DNA of 64,000 bases from Maniola hyperantus (GCF_902806685.2 NC_048538.1:558001-622000), one strand, 5' to 3'. Positions 11,901 through 26,900 are shown, numbered from the stretch's first letter. Notes: generated from the letters alone by a model not told the origin. A program made the numbers and translations.

Positions 11901-14900
11901 CTCAAAGGTGTGTGTAGTCTGCCAATCGTCTTTATTCTCTCTTTAATTTTTCATTTTAAACGGAATTTCTATGCAAAATTTCAGCTTTCTAGGTCCTAGA
12001 ATTTGGGTTGGGCGTTGATGTTGATGGGTCAGTCAGTGAGTCAAGACTTTACTTTTTACATATTTAGATAAATAACTAGGTAGATAGATACCAGTCCTAC
12101 TTATTTAGAATCTTTTCATTGTAATGTGAGAACATTTAAACTTGGTCTATAAAATATCTAGACTAAAGTCGTCTAACATTAAATACGTCTATCCAATTAG
12201 CCGATGTCACATAGTATATAACCTTAATTTTAAAACAAGGACGAATTATTATTTTCAACCTAATTGGTTATTTCCTATATATAAGTTTTTAAATCGTGTT
12301 ATACCTACCTACTTCCTTTATTAAGTCTGTTTTGACTTTGATATCGCTAATTCCCTTATGTATATTGAAAAACTACATATTGTTTACTTATTCAGCCTTT
12401 GATAGTTAGACCGGTTTGTTAGGCACTCGCATGGAATTCGTCTTTCAATTTGCTCTTTAATTCTTTTTCATTCGATCTTTTATATTGCCCCATTTTTTAT
12501 GGATCGACGTGTTTTTTTGCATGGGTAATAGTTTAAGACACTTAAGACCTGGAGAGTGACATAGGCTACTTTTTATCCCGGAAAATCAAAGAACTCCCAC
12601 GGGATTTTTGAAAAACCTAATTCCACGCGGACGAAGTCGCGGGCATCAGCTAGTAGTGCATAAATGCAGACACACGCTATTCCCTCACTCTCAAAAGGAA
12701 TACGGTTCAAATGTAGCGTGTATTTTTCTCGTGGTGCGCATGTTAGCCTAACAGGAATACGGTTCAAATGTAGCGTGTATTTTTCTCGTGGTGCGCATGT
12801 TAGCCTAACAGGAATACGGTTCAAATGTAGCGTGTATTTTTCTCGTGGTGCGCATGTTAGCCTAACAGGAATACGGTTCAAATGTAGCGTGTATTTTTCT
12901 CGTGGTGCGCATGTTAGCCTAACAGGAATACGGTTCAAATGTAGCGTGTATTTTTCTCGTGGTGCGCATGTTAGCCTAACAGGAATACGGTTCAAATGTA
13001 GCGTGTATTTTTCTCGTGGTGCGCATGTTAGCCTAACAGGAATACGGTTCAAATGTAGCGTGTATTTTTCTCGTGGTGCGCATGTTAGCCTAACAGGAAT
13101 ACGGTTCAAATGTAGCGTGTATTTTTCTCGTGGTGCGCATGTTAGCCTAACAGGAATACGGTTCAAATGTAGCGTGTATTTTTCTCGTGGTGCGCATGTT
13201 AGCCTAACAGGAATACGGTTCAAATGTAGCGTGTATTTTTCTCGTGGTGCGCATGTTAGCCTAACAGGAATACGGTTCAAATGTAGCGTGTATTTTTCTC
13301 GTGGTGCGCATGTTAGCCTAACAGGAATACGGTTCAAATGTAGCGTGTATTTTTCTCGTGGTGCGCATGTTAGCCTAACAGGAATACGGTTCAAATGTAG
13401 CGTGTATTTTTCTCGTGGTGCGCATGTTAGCCTAACAGGAATACGGTTCAAATGTAGCGTGTATTTTTCTCGTGGTGCGCATGTTAGCCTAACAGGAATA
13501 CGGTTCAAATGTAGCGTGTATTTTTCTCGTGGTGCGCATGTTAGCCTAACAGGAATACGGTTCAAATGTAGCGTGTATTTTTCTCGTGGTGCGCATGTTA
13601 GCCTAACAGGAATACGGTTCAAATGTAGCGTGTATTTTTCTCGTGGTGCGCATGTTAGCCTAACAGGAATACGGTTCAAATGTAGCGTGTATTTTTCTCG
13701 TGGTGCGCATGTTAGCCTAACAGGAATACGGTTCAAATGTAGCGTGTATTTTTCTCGTGGTGCGCATGTTAGCCTAACAGGAATACGGTTCAAATGTAGC
13801 GTGTATTTTTCCGACGCGATAACCATTAACATTAACCGTGCATTCACCTTTCAGTGTTAATTAATTATAACGATTTATTATATCACCTCTTTGCTGGTTC
13901 GTTATGTCGTTGCGATGCCTGAGCGCTTAGAACCGTTCCTACGTGTACCTACTTAATGCTAACGACAAGTTGAGTTGTTAATTACTCAACACAGTAGGCG
14001 GTAGGTTAGGGTCCTAGGTACTTACTTTACCTACTTAATGTTGGTTCTGACTACTCTGATATGATTTTATACTATATCATCATCATCATCATCATCAACC
14101 AATAGACGTCCACTGCTGGACATAGGTCTCTTGTAGGGACTTCCACACGCCACGGTCTTGCGCCGCCGCCATCCAGCGGCTCCCTGCGACTCGTCTGATG
14201 TCGTCCGTCCACCTAGTAGGGGGGTTTTCCAAAGCTGCGTCTTCCGGTGCGAGGTCGCCATTCTAGCACCTTATACTATAACTTTACTTAAATGAACATA
14301 TTATGTAGGTATAATCAAATCAATCATCAATTCAATCTATTGTATCAATCAAAAACTATTATGCCTAAAATTAAATAAAAATCTGTTTAGAATCTACAGG
14401 TAAAGCCCCCTTTCATATTATGATACCTTATTTAGTATATTAATATTACTTTGAAAGTTGAAAAATACTAATTATTTGTATACCAACAAGAACTCGAACA
14501 ATTCTCAATTAACGTTAACGTAATCGGTAACGAGACAAAGCAAAGAATGTCTCTTATCTAATAATAGAACAAGCGAGCCCGATCGGTTGTTTTTGAATGC
14601 CGCAAATAGCAAATACAATGGGCGATGTGAAAGTATTACCGAATCGCAGCCTCGCAGCTCGCGGCTCGCGGCTCGCCAGACAGGCCGCAGACGGCGCGAG
14701 AGAAAGGCGGCGTTAGAAGGGCGGGTGCAATGCTCGCCTGCAACCCGGCGAGAACGTGCCTGCTTGGGCACAAACAGACCACCACCTATACACGCCTAAT
14801 AGGAGGATACCCCTCTGGCGGTTGCCACAAATGTAACTAGATGGCGCTATTCAATCGATAACATTTCATGACGTAGTCCCGAACAAATGTACCGCAGACA

Positions 14901-17900
14901 GTACTCGCACTAACGGAGTTTTCTGCAATCTGGACTATAATATAGAAGTTTCAAGACACAGACGTCGCGTCAGCCCAGCTGGCGCTACTGAGCAAACCAA
15001 CCGCTCGGTGGGAGATCTCCCTTTGGTACGGTCGAGCCTGCACACCGCCGCCGTACACACCCAATCACCAAGCTTGGGCGGCCCACGCCCGTTCGGTACC
15101 CTGATTCCGCATTGTCTTGATTATTATAGACTTCTTCCAGAAGACATATCTCTCAACAAGTTCAAAGTTTTCATAAAACGTAAACTAATTGAAAAATCCT
15201 ATTACAATGTAAAGGATTATTTAAGTGATAAGCAAGCTTGGGAATGAGTTGCTTAACGTCTTTGTGATAGTTCTAATAAGTTTAATTTATGATTTTGTAA
15301 AGTGGTGATAATAAAAAGAATACCCGGCTGAGTTTGTTGTGGGCTCTTCTCAGACCGGCCCCCCAATTGTGTAAGAATAACCATTTCATGGCTATCGCAA
15401 TCGTCAAGAAATTCTGCCCTTTGATTGGCTGTGAAAAAATGTAAACAGCGAATCAACCAATCAAAGGGCAGAATTTCTTGACGATTGCGATAGCCATGAA
15501 ATGGTTATTCTTACACAATCGGGGGGCTGGGCGCGTTTGGAACCCTCGTAGCTTTAGTTTTAAGTTTGCGTAATAATTATCACCACTATATCTTAGAAAT
15601 CCAACATCTGACCATCAAAAAGAGTTATTAATTACCTATTTTGAATAAATCATTTGACTTTGACTTTGACTTATACATATATAACTTAAGTATATAGTTA
15701 CTTTATTTTAAAATCACCAACAAGCTAAGCGAATTCTACTACATATTTCATACTAGGTAGGTGTTACTATGACGATCAAATACGAATAAAAGTCAGAATC
15801 GAAAAAGCAAACTTAATAAATTCAAGAGTGCATGCAGAGTTCTTACAAAATCAATAACAAGAAACATGAATAACAATAGCTTGTTTGTTACATGACTTAC
15901 GTTTATTCTTGAAACACATAGTAGGCAGGTGCGTGGTAAGAGACAATCGGGATTCTTAGAAAATTACTTACAAAGGTTTGCAAATACTATGACAAGTATA
16001 CGTAAAAATCCTTGCGTTTTCAATCTTTAAATATATAAAAGGAAAAGGTGACTGACTGACTGACTGACTGATCTATCAATGCACATCTCAAACTACTGGA
16101 CGGATCGGGCTGAAATTTGGCATGCAGATACCTAGCCATTATGACGTAGGTATCCGCTAAGAAAGGATTTTTGAAAATTCAACCCCCTAAGGGGGTGAAA
16201 TAATGGGTTGAAATTTGTGTAGTGAAGCTATAGTGAATCATAAAATTTTAAGCTGATAAAAATCACAAGGTTTTTTGTTATTGTTAAATAAATATAAGTA
16301 ACACATAGGCATAACTATAAACTACATAGAGGCAGAGCCTATTAATGCTATTAAATATTAAATTGAGATAACTCTTACCAAGGGTGAAATCTATAGAGCG
16401 CACTATGACTTAGCTTTGACTTAAGACAGAGTTAAAACGAGACAGATGTATATTACTCACATAAATCTGTCTCGTTTTAACTCGATCTTAAGTCTGAGCA
16501 AAGTCAAAGTACGCTCTTATAGATCTCAACCTGAGACTTCTAAATCTTGGAAGTAATACGCAGAACAGAAATGTATTGAGAGAGCAAGAAAACTTTAGAA
16601 TCGTGAAACTAATAACGACACAATAATTTCGTGCTTAAAGCTTGAACTTATAGAACAATATTCTCACTTCAACGAGGTAGTACTCACTAGTGAAATAGCT
16701 TTCGCTTAATGTAAGAGAAAGGTACTTACCATTATAAATGGACAAATGTGTAATGGTGCAGGCGCATTGATTGACAATGATAAATTGGTTTCTATACTTC
16801 TACGTTCATAGATATTGTTATACTTGCTACCAAATTGGACAATATCTATTTCGAAAGTTGAAAGCGAAATTTTTGTAACTGTACTTTTTATCATAAACAT
16901 GTAGGCATAATGATTGCGTTTTTATCTCTCAACAATACTTTTTATTACTTACTTTATTTGTACTGTCTACATAATAACTGGCTTCTGTTCTGTTACTTCT
17001 GTGTGCTATAAAGAATTAAAAACACAAACTTTGTTTACGTTTCATAGTTAGTTACTGGGGGAGGATAAAATAATTGCAACCTTCAGCTTTTGCTGCACGC
17101 GCCGCCCGCGAATTTAACTGCGTTGATTTGTGTAAATTGAGGAGGCATAGGCACTTGACTGCCTATCACACCAAAGTAGGTGATGAAGCAGCCAAAAGTA
17201 GAGCGCATTTGCCTCGAAAGTGCCTATTCACTGTTCTTTTAATTGTATATACCGCTAAATAGAGGTATATCTGAGAGCGCGCCACATCCGTTTCTCCATC
17301 TCTGACATCCTGCTGCTTCCTGCCATCTTCTCAAGCAACAGGCTTGAGATCTGTATTCTAGCAGTCATCTTTCTGCGACAGACATTCTGTTAGCTAATCC
17401 ATTCAGTCTCTTCTTCTTGACCTTATCGTGGGGTCGGTTGGCACAGTATGTCTTCTTCTTCCACTCACTTCTGTCATCCGTCAACGCATAAATCCATCCA
17501 CCTTTTCTTTGCTCTTCCTCTCCTCTTTTCCTTCCACATGCATATTTCTCTCGATGGTATTGTGTGTCAAGTCACATACCTTTGTTATAAATCCCTACAT
17601 TGGCATTGGCTGCAGCCAATGAGCCGTGATGCGGATGGAGCAGTTTGGCGGACCTAGCGCCGTATCTGCGTTCGCCGACACTTCGCGGACTGGTGTAACT
17701 ACTCCGCCCTTCTAATTAATGGCCCTTGATTAATATATTACTTCGTAAGGACAGGGCCATTGAACAAGAAAAATGGCACCGACTCATTGGTCCTAAAAAT
17801 GTTTATTTAGCACCAATGCAACCTCAGTGACGTCTGGATTTCAAACGGATCGTTCATTAGTATCTGTTTGCGCCAAGTTATGTTATGTTAATTTATGTTA

Positions 17901-20900
17901 AATTATGCATTTAAATATGGATTAGCGGACTGTATTAAATTGACAAATAAACCGTGGTGCAAATGAAATAAAGAAAGGATTTAGACAGAAGGAAATGCAG
18001 CACTTACTTGAATCAATCTGCCTTGAGATCTTCCAGTATGGCCGACGTTAACTTTTCACTTCTTCCACGGGTTCTTTCTTCACAAATTCCACCACGATTA
18101 AAGCACAAACATATACGATAAAGAAAGTCTCACGTGTTCACAATGAAGCACATGGAGATATGTTATATTTTTTATAATTTAAGTTTTAACGTTGCATTTC
18201 TTCGAACTGCGCGCACTTGCATCGTATTCGAGAAGAAGCCCTATTTTTTCTTTTTTTTATATATACGTAGGTATGAGGTGAGTCGCGTCGCGGCTCTGGA
18301 CTCTAGTCCTTTTCCTCGCAGACTTGCTGAGTGCTGCATTCGGGTTTAAGGAGTTAGGAATGGAAACACCAGGAAATATTTTTAAATTAACTACATAAAT
18401 AAGTTAGCGCAACCAGTATCTAAGAGGTGGCGCTGATTTATTTGCTTCCAAACCCGTGAAAAATTTGGTTCGCTTGGGCGTATCTTGTCATTTATATCGA
18501 TGTTAATGGCCAATGTCCGGCTATTGGCATTCCAACATCAGTCAGCTTTTTGTTGCCTACGATTTTCTAATGTACACAACTGTGGAAATTGTTTTCGTTC
18601 AATAACAAAACTTTTAGACTTGAATAGGTTGTTTACATTAATAATTTTGCTTCATTATTGTAATACTAGCCGATAACCGCACTTCGTCTGAATCGAAGAG
18701 GATGCAAACACTCTAAAATTTAGTTGTGCTCAGAACCAGTACCATTATTGTAGGTACATGAAGATACGTTCAATCTCGATGAGATTAGTATTTATTGCTG
18801 AGCGCGTGTGACAGCTCAAGGCTACAACACCGACCAATTGTTCACTACGTTATGGCTTTGTCATCACAACAACACCAACACGTGTTACAGCATACTCGCA
18901 TAAAATAGGAAGTAGGTACGTATGTAACTATCGACACATTGAGATTGAAATCCACACTTCCATACTAATATTATAAACCCAAGGTGCTGGAATGGCGACC
19001 TCGCACCGGAAGACACAGCGTTGGAAGACCCCCCACTAGGTGGACGGACGACATCAGACGAGTCGCAGGGAGCCGCTTTATCCAGGCGGCGCAAGACCGT
19101 GGCGTGTGGAAGTCTTTACAAGAGACCTAAGACGTCTATTGGTTGATGATGATGATTATAAATGCGAAAGTGTGTATGTCTGTCTGTCTGTCCATCTGTC
19201 TGTCTGCTAGCCTTTCACGGCCCACCCATTCAACCGATTTTGACGAAATTTGGTACAGCGATAGCTTGCACCCCGGGGGAAAGAACATAGGCTACTTTTA
19301 TCCCGAAAATCAAAGAGTTCCCACCGGATTTTTAGAAACCTAAATCCACGCGGACGAAAGTCGCAGGCATCATCTAGTAGATAGCCTGCAAGCGTCCAGT
19401 GCTGAACTTCCATACTTTCATATATATCATACTAGATGATGCCTGGGACTTTGTCGCAGTATGATATATTATGTATATTTTAAAAAATCCCGTGGGAACT
19501 CTTTGATTTTCCGGGATAAAAGTAGCCTATGTCCTTCCCTAGGATGTAAGCTATCTCTGTACCAAATTTCATCAAAATCGGTTGAACGGATGGGCCGTGA
19601 AAAGCTAGCAGACAGACAGACACACTTTCGCATTTATAATATTAGTATGGATGGATGCATATTCATATCTGCAACTACCCACCTGGCCACAATTTATGTA
19701 GCGGCTTTCCAAACGTGCTCGGCAACAGGCTCGCGGCAACATCACAGATCAAGTTGAAGGCGGCTATAAATCTGCCGCCCGCCGCGCAAAGTTGTCGCGT
19801 AGGCTGCGAATACCACCAGGGAACTTGGGCGATATTTTTGACGACCTCCGTGGCGTAATAGTAACCATAAAGCACTGTGGTCTTAATAGTGGGAGGTCCC
19901 GGGTTCGATTCCTGGCAGGGGTTTTGGAAATTTATAATTTCTCTGGTCTAGTCTGGCAAAGCCGTGACGCCAAGCAATTTAGCGTTCCGGTACTGTGCCG
20001 TGTAGAAACCAAAGGGTTTAATAAAACTGCCATACCCCTTCCAGTTTAGCCCGCTTCCATCTTAGACTGCATCATCACTTACCACCAGGTGAGACTGCAG
20101 TCAAGGGCTAACTTGTATCTGAATTTTTAAAAAATGCCGCAAGAAATGCCGCCTTCCAAATGATATGAGAATGGATGCATTTATAATTTTGACTTGGTGA
20201 GTGTTGAACATCAAATAACCTCTCTCATTACTAGATACATAAATGTCAAAAAAAGGGAAAATGTGTCTGTCTGTCTGTTGTACTTTTCAAGGCCCATCCT
20301 TTTTACCGATGTTTTTAATATGAAACTTAAACTTAGAATTCCAATTTAGATTAAAGTAGTTATAACCCCCATTTACAGTACGCGGCCGAAAGGTACCTTT
20401 AGTAGGAGATAGCAGATTTGTAGAGCATTATGTCTCTGTCGTTAAGATCGACAAAACGTCATATATATAGGTATGAATCACAGAGACAACGCTCTACAAA
20501 GCCGAAATGTCATTCTAAAGGCCGATGTACATTACTTTCTACCGCGTACTATACTTAAATGATTGTTATGTTATTAATAGCACGAATGTCCACTCAGCTC
20601 GGGCTTTTATCTCGGGCAAGCCGTTAGCCGCCCTAATTCCGCTTTACCTCATTAATGATAAGGATAATGTTCAATGGAATGGCTCTAAACCTCTGCCGCG
20701 TTCCGAGAATTGTTCCTTGTTTTAGATTGTTTGTGAGCCAATAGAAATCAATTTATTTTCTTGCTGATAAAAGTTTCCTTATTGTTTCTTGGTATATTTG
20801 CCATGACGACCTTTAGAATGAGATTTCGGCTTTTTAGAGCGTTGTTTCTGTCACTCATACCTATGTGACATTTTGTCGGTCTCAACGACAGAGATAAAGC

Positions 20901-23900
20901 TCTACAAAACCGCTATCACTTTCGTCGATGTACATTATTTTCTGCCGCGTACTGTAAATCTGCTCACATACGAGAAGGTTTGCCACCACTGGTACTTGAA
21001 TCTTTATAGTCATGCTGCGCGATTGCGGTACAATGGCAGCTACAATGTCACGATCGCAATCACCTCTGATTGGTTGACGCTCGCTCACTATTGGCTACAA
21101 TGCATTGTTGCAACAAGAATCGTACAAATTCAGCCAATCACAACAATTGAGATTGTAATAATGATTGATGCAGGTTTTACGAAATCGCCCTACTGATACA
21201 GGGCGAGGCTAACATATAGGCAAAAGAAGAATTGTAAATTATAATGGGTACTCTATGGCCAACTCGAATTGTATAGGAATGATATTATGTGTAGCCAATG
21301 ACGATAAATTACAATAAGGGCCCGACAACACGGGCGGCACAATGGCCGGCGTGGGCGTGCCGGCTGCGTAGTGCGTACCATCTCGATAATAACGTCGTAC
21401 AGTACGCGACAGAAAATAATGTACATCGACCTTTACCTTTCACCAAATCTCATCTAGGAAATCAAGCCCCAACTATGCGTATATGTGCAAAATTTAACGA
21501 AATATCAAAAAAGATACCTGGCGTCGACATATTTCATGACTCAGCTACTGCATTAAAAAAAAAGCTCTTATCATTTTACGGTGGGTTCATCTCCTAAGTA
21601 ACTTAGTTATTTGTTTAGTTAAGTAGTTAGTTAAGTTCTTTTTATTTGTCTAGATATTTTGCAAATGCTGTGTACACATTTTATAGATACATTTATCAGT
21701 CTGTGTTTGTTTATAAGTGTCGTAGTTTGTGTTAAATTAATGTATTGTGTGTGTTCCTAATAAAAAAATAAAATAAAAAAATAGACCTTTAGAATGAGAT
21801 TTCGGCTTTGTAGTGCGTTATCTCTGTCACTCTGCACTCATACCTATGTATGTGACGTTTTGTCCATCTCAACGACAGAGACAACGATCTACAAAACGCT
21901 CTCTTTGTAAAGGTCGACGTACATTATTTTCTGCCGCATACACAAACTTGACCCTAAGAACATTTCTTGAAATATTCCTTTTAAAAAATGATTTTTGTTT
22001 CTTGGCGTTCAATATAACTCCTTTAATACAATAACCTACTTGTTTGTATAATGATTCACAGTTAATGCTCGACCCCTAGTGTTATTTCCAGCTCAAACAG
22101 ATCGTTTACTGTTTGTTATCGGTCTTTATTTACATCCAAACTATTTATAGCTTAATCTTAATGCCACTTTCGCCGTCCCTTCTAGAACTAGGGTGTAAAC
22201 ATTTACATGTTTATGAGAGACTAGTTTTTATGCTCGTGACTCGCGAACGCGTGGACCACACAAATTTCAAGCACCTATTTTACCCCCTTTAGGGGTTGAA
22301 TTTTTAAAAATCCTTTCTCAGCGGATGTTTACGTCATAATAGCTATCTGCATGCCCAGCCCGATCCGTTCAGTAGTTTGAGCTGGCCGTTGATAGATCAG
22401 TCAGTCGTCAGATTTTCGTTTTAATATTAAGTTACGTTAGCTCTCTATGCGTGTTCTATCGCCTGTATAATGGGGAGTGCTCTGAAGAGCTTTTTGACCT
22501 CATTCCACCCTCTTTTTTCTACAACCGCACCGCGCGCCACCGTAAGGAATTTCACCCTCACCATCTGGGTGTCTGGTGCACTTCGACCGTCCGCTGTGCC
22601 AGATCCTTCTTTCCACGCACGTGCAAACTGTGGAACCAACTCCCATCGGCGGTGTTCCCACTAGATTATGACATGGGGTTATTCAAGGGGCGGACCAACA
22701 AATTCCTAAAAGTCCGGCAACGCATCGGCGGCTCCTCTGGTGCTGCAAATGTTCATGGGCGGCGGTAATCACTTAACATCAGGTGACCCGCCTGCTCGTT
22801 TGCTCGCTATATCTATTTAAAAAAAAAGGTCTAAACATATGAAATTGACGTTTTGTCGTACTGGCCACATTGATCTCAAATATCTCTTCTTTGGTTAGGA
22901 ATTCCAATTTCATACAGCTCTTTACTCTTGCTTTTGTGTTATGAAAACCCTAATTCACTTGTTTTTTCCTCTTTTGGTTTTTCTTTGCGTCACTCAGTTT
23001 ACAAAATGAAAAACTTGAAATATTGCGTTAGTTTAGAGTTGGGCGTTGGCTATACACCTATTGCTGTATGTCTTGATCTTACAAAAGAGAAAATTGTGCT
23101 GATTTTCAGCTTGTAGAAATAATTTAAGTACACAAGTAGGTACTTAAAGTACATAAAAAATGTTGGAGAATTGCATTTTCTCGGAAAAGCATAGCCACCG
23201 TACTGGATTATGCAGCTACAATTAATTAGTGTTCTGACGTTAGTTATCACACTCGTAACTCGTATGCTAATACACTAATTAGCCGTCAGAAGTTAATTAC
23301 CCAATTACCCTACATTGTGTCGGTTTACTAATTTTTCAATACAATTTTCCTTTCACGCATAGCAACGGATTTTTAAGGAAGTTGGTCAATTAGGCAAGTA
23401 GACTTGAGGCATTGTGCTAAGGTAGGCACGACAATAGTCGGACATAGGCCTTCCCTAAAGAGCGCCACCACACCCGGTCCTCAGCCTTCCTCATCCAGCC
23501 ACTTCCCGCCAGCCTCTTTATATCGTCGGTCCATCGTGCTGGAGGGCGTCCCACACTACGCTTGCTTAAACGCGGTCTCCACTCCAGGACTTTCCGGCTC
23601 CAACGGCCATCGCCTCTACGCATGACCTGCCCACTGCCACTTCAGCTTGCTAATAGTTTGGATTTAGAACGAACGACAATAGAGTATTGAACCCATTATC
23701 ATAACATCTTTCATGAACCAATTTTTATTTCAATTTTCATGTCCTCCTAATTTCGTCAGCATCATCAATAGCCTATAACAGTCTGAACTGCTGACAACAT
23801 AGATTAATGATTGGTCTTGCTACGCTTGGTCGTCACACTTTTTTGGTCAAGGGCCACATAGGACATTGTGAGATAGTACTGAGGGCCGTACACTTGTGAA

Positions 23901-26900
23901 TTGTACCTATGTGAAAACTAGCAACGCGAGTGCAAGTGAATGTAGGTAAATAAAAACAACAATGTTTATTTTGAGATTTTGGTTAGGTAGGTACAAAAAA
24001 AAACACATTTTATTTTAAGGTAGTTAGGTTAAGTAAAAAATAAAAAAGTTTACAATTCACGAATTATGATGTTGCATTTTTTTTTACAATTTCTGCTATG
24101 TTCGCGTCTTTGGGACTACGTGAAATCCTCATGGTGTCTTTTAAATGACTGGAAGGCGATTGCGATATTTTTTTAAAAATGTTGATTGCGATACTTAATC
24201 GTAGGTATAATTAGTATTTTTTGTAACTTTATTTGGTATGCCGCGGGCCGCACAAATACCAGCGGGGACCGCAGTTTGACGACCACGGCTCTACGCCTAC
24301 AATCACCATGGGCAGATGGGTTGGTGATCGCAGTAGATGGTAGATGTAGCACAGAGGACGCTGCCCGTTCTCCGTTATATTCCCTGTCGCCTCGTACGAC
24401 ACCTGCGGGAAGAGGAGGGCTGGTCACCATATTCCCGATGAGTCACATTTTTTTTTTTTTTTTTAATAAGAATATTAGCCATATTAAATGACTAATATTT
24501 CCCTTTCCTCTCCAATTAAGCGTCAGGCTTGTGCTAGGAGTAGGTACGACAATAGTGCAACGGGCGGGATTTGAACCGTCGACCTTCCGGTTTTCAGTCC
24601 ACTCCTATACCGGTTGAGCTATTGAGGCTCTAAAACATTGTTACACGATTGGGTGTGACTCGTTGGGAACTCATCCCACACGGCACGTCCAAATATATCT
24701 CAGTAAATAAAGCAGTTTTTTGGTCAACCTCACACTAAATTTCCGATCCAATTTTAATTTTTTTTTACGTTATTATTGTAGACAATAAAATTTTGCATCT
24801 TTTATTTCCTATAAACTTTTTTGTAAAATTTACCGTTTACGATTTATGGCCGATTGAATGAACCGGTTTTTCTATTTCTAATTTTCTAATTTATAAACTT
24901 TTAAAAACTGGTTCATTGCAAAATTGGTGCAAAATTTTATTCTCTACAATAATGGTCTGAATATCTTTTGCTCTAAAGCGGATGGTTTCCAAGATATTGG
25001 CCAAAAACTTTCCGTCAAGATTGCGATCGAAGCTCCATCTAGATCTGTCAGCATTTTGTGATGTTATGGTCAGTAACTGACCCTTAACCTAAAAAAAAAA
25101 TTAAAATTGGATCTGAAATTCAGTGCGAGGTTAAATGCTCTATTTACTGTACTAATATAATACATGACATTTTGATTCACGTGTAATTATCGCATTTATG
25201 TCACTCAATAGTACGTCTACACCATTTTTTGTGCATCATACAAACAAAAACTTGACGCCATCCGCGTTTATCTCGTCACATCTATTCTAGACTCTATCTC
25301 ACGGTAATTAGGTAGGTTATCGCGCCCACCCCGACTCTGCCCGTAATAAGGCGCCGTGATTCATGCGGCGTGGCTGATTCACGCTGGTTTAATTTATGCG
25401 TTACCCACTTACAGCGCGTGCTACTCGGTTTGAGCGCTACGTTTGAATGTACGAGTTACGGCCTGCCATGGATGTCTAATGAGCAGGCAAAAACCGACAC
25501 CGATGACCGAATATATACGATTAGATGTAACTATCGATAGAGCATCGATCTAAAATGGATTTTGGTCACCGGAACGATATACCATACCTGTCTGTTCTAC
25601 ATAATATAGGTACGATCGATGTATAAATTGTCAAGTAAGGTTGTTAAAGAATGCTCTCCAGGTTGCTCTAAGTCGAGGGACTGATTCTGATTTTAGAGTA
25701 TTCGCATCCTCTTCTAACTAACGTAAGTAATATAAAAAGGACAGACACAGTTTGACAATTTTAAATTTAATTTAGAGCTGTCAAACCTCGTGACCTTAGC
25801 TGCCAGTCGCGAGCCTATTGTTGAAAGTAGCGTGCACTAAAATTTACAGTCTTTACATGTAAAATTCATGTTCCGTCCTTTTTTAGCAATATTTTAAAGA
25901 AAAAGATGCATGTACACTAAATTTAGTTTAGAGAAAGACAACAGAATCGGCGCCATTATCTGTCATTTACCCACAATTTGGCAAAATAAATTTGAATTGT
26001 ATATACATAGGTATCTACATAATATCGGTCCCCGGACAGATATGTATACATAATAGAAATCACTCACAATAGTTTAAACATTAAAGAACTGATTTGGAAA
26101 AAAATGCGAATCGGTCCAGAAACCTCGAAAAAATCGATGTACATTTACATAAATAAAAACTGGCCGCATTGACAACCACCTCCTTTTTGAAAGTCGGTGA
26201 ATCATCGATAGCCACTTAACGTCCCTATTCCCCAGTATTGTTGGGTGAACAAAGTCCTAAGTATCCGTTTAGTAGGTCGGCGCGCCGCACGAGGGCGTTT
26301 GGAGGACACTCCCTCTTGTTTTGTCTGCTGGAGAGAGCTTTCAATGAATTATACGTCTAGCTTTCTTAGCTTTAGGCTAGACTATTTTGTCTTTATCTTT
26401 ACGGCAATGGAAGTTGGAAACAAAGCTATACTAGTTCATTCATTTAAATCTCTGAGTTGGTCATCACACCCATCCAGAGCAACGTAGGATAACACGTCTC
26501 TGGTAGAAAGTCTCTCAGTCTAAGAGCGTTTGTGCACCCTTCCGTGACTTTGCGGAGCCGTGAAAAAAATACGAATCGAATGTACCTACGTATTTGCATG
26601 ACGGCCACTTCGAAGAATCGCGGATACGAACCGAATACGGATGAGTGCACAAACGCCCTAAGTCATGTTTTTTTTTTTTTTTTTAATTTATTTATCACCG
26701 ACAACTTCCATACATAAAAGACCGCACATTTAAATACATACAATAAACAGTATGGTCGTCAATTACAGGTGAAACTTTGCTTATAAACTAACATGCACTA
26801 ACTTACAGACTAACAGATTAAAGTATAGATTAACTTAATAACAGACAGACTTAATAACGTACAGAGTAACTTGACAGATTAACAGTAGGTAAAAATAAAA

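Noticed and set aside
12697..13811. CRISPR-like array
   Set aside because: The 57-bp units are directly adjacent with no unique spacers, and the DNA is from an insect. It is a satellite.
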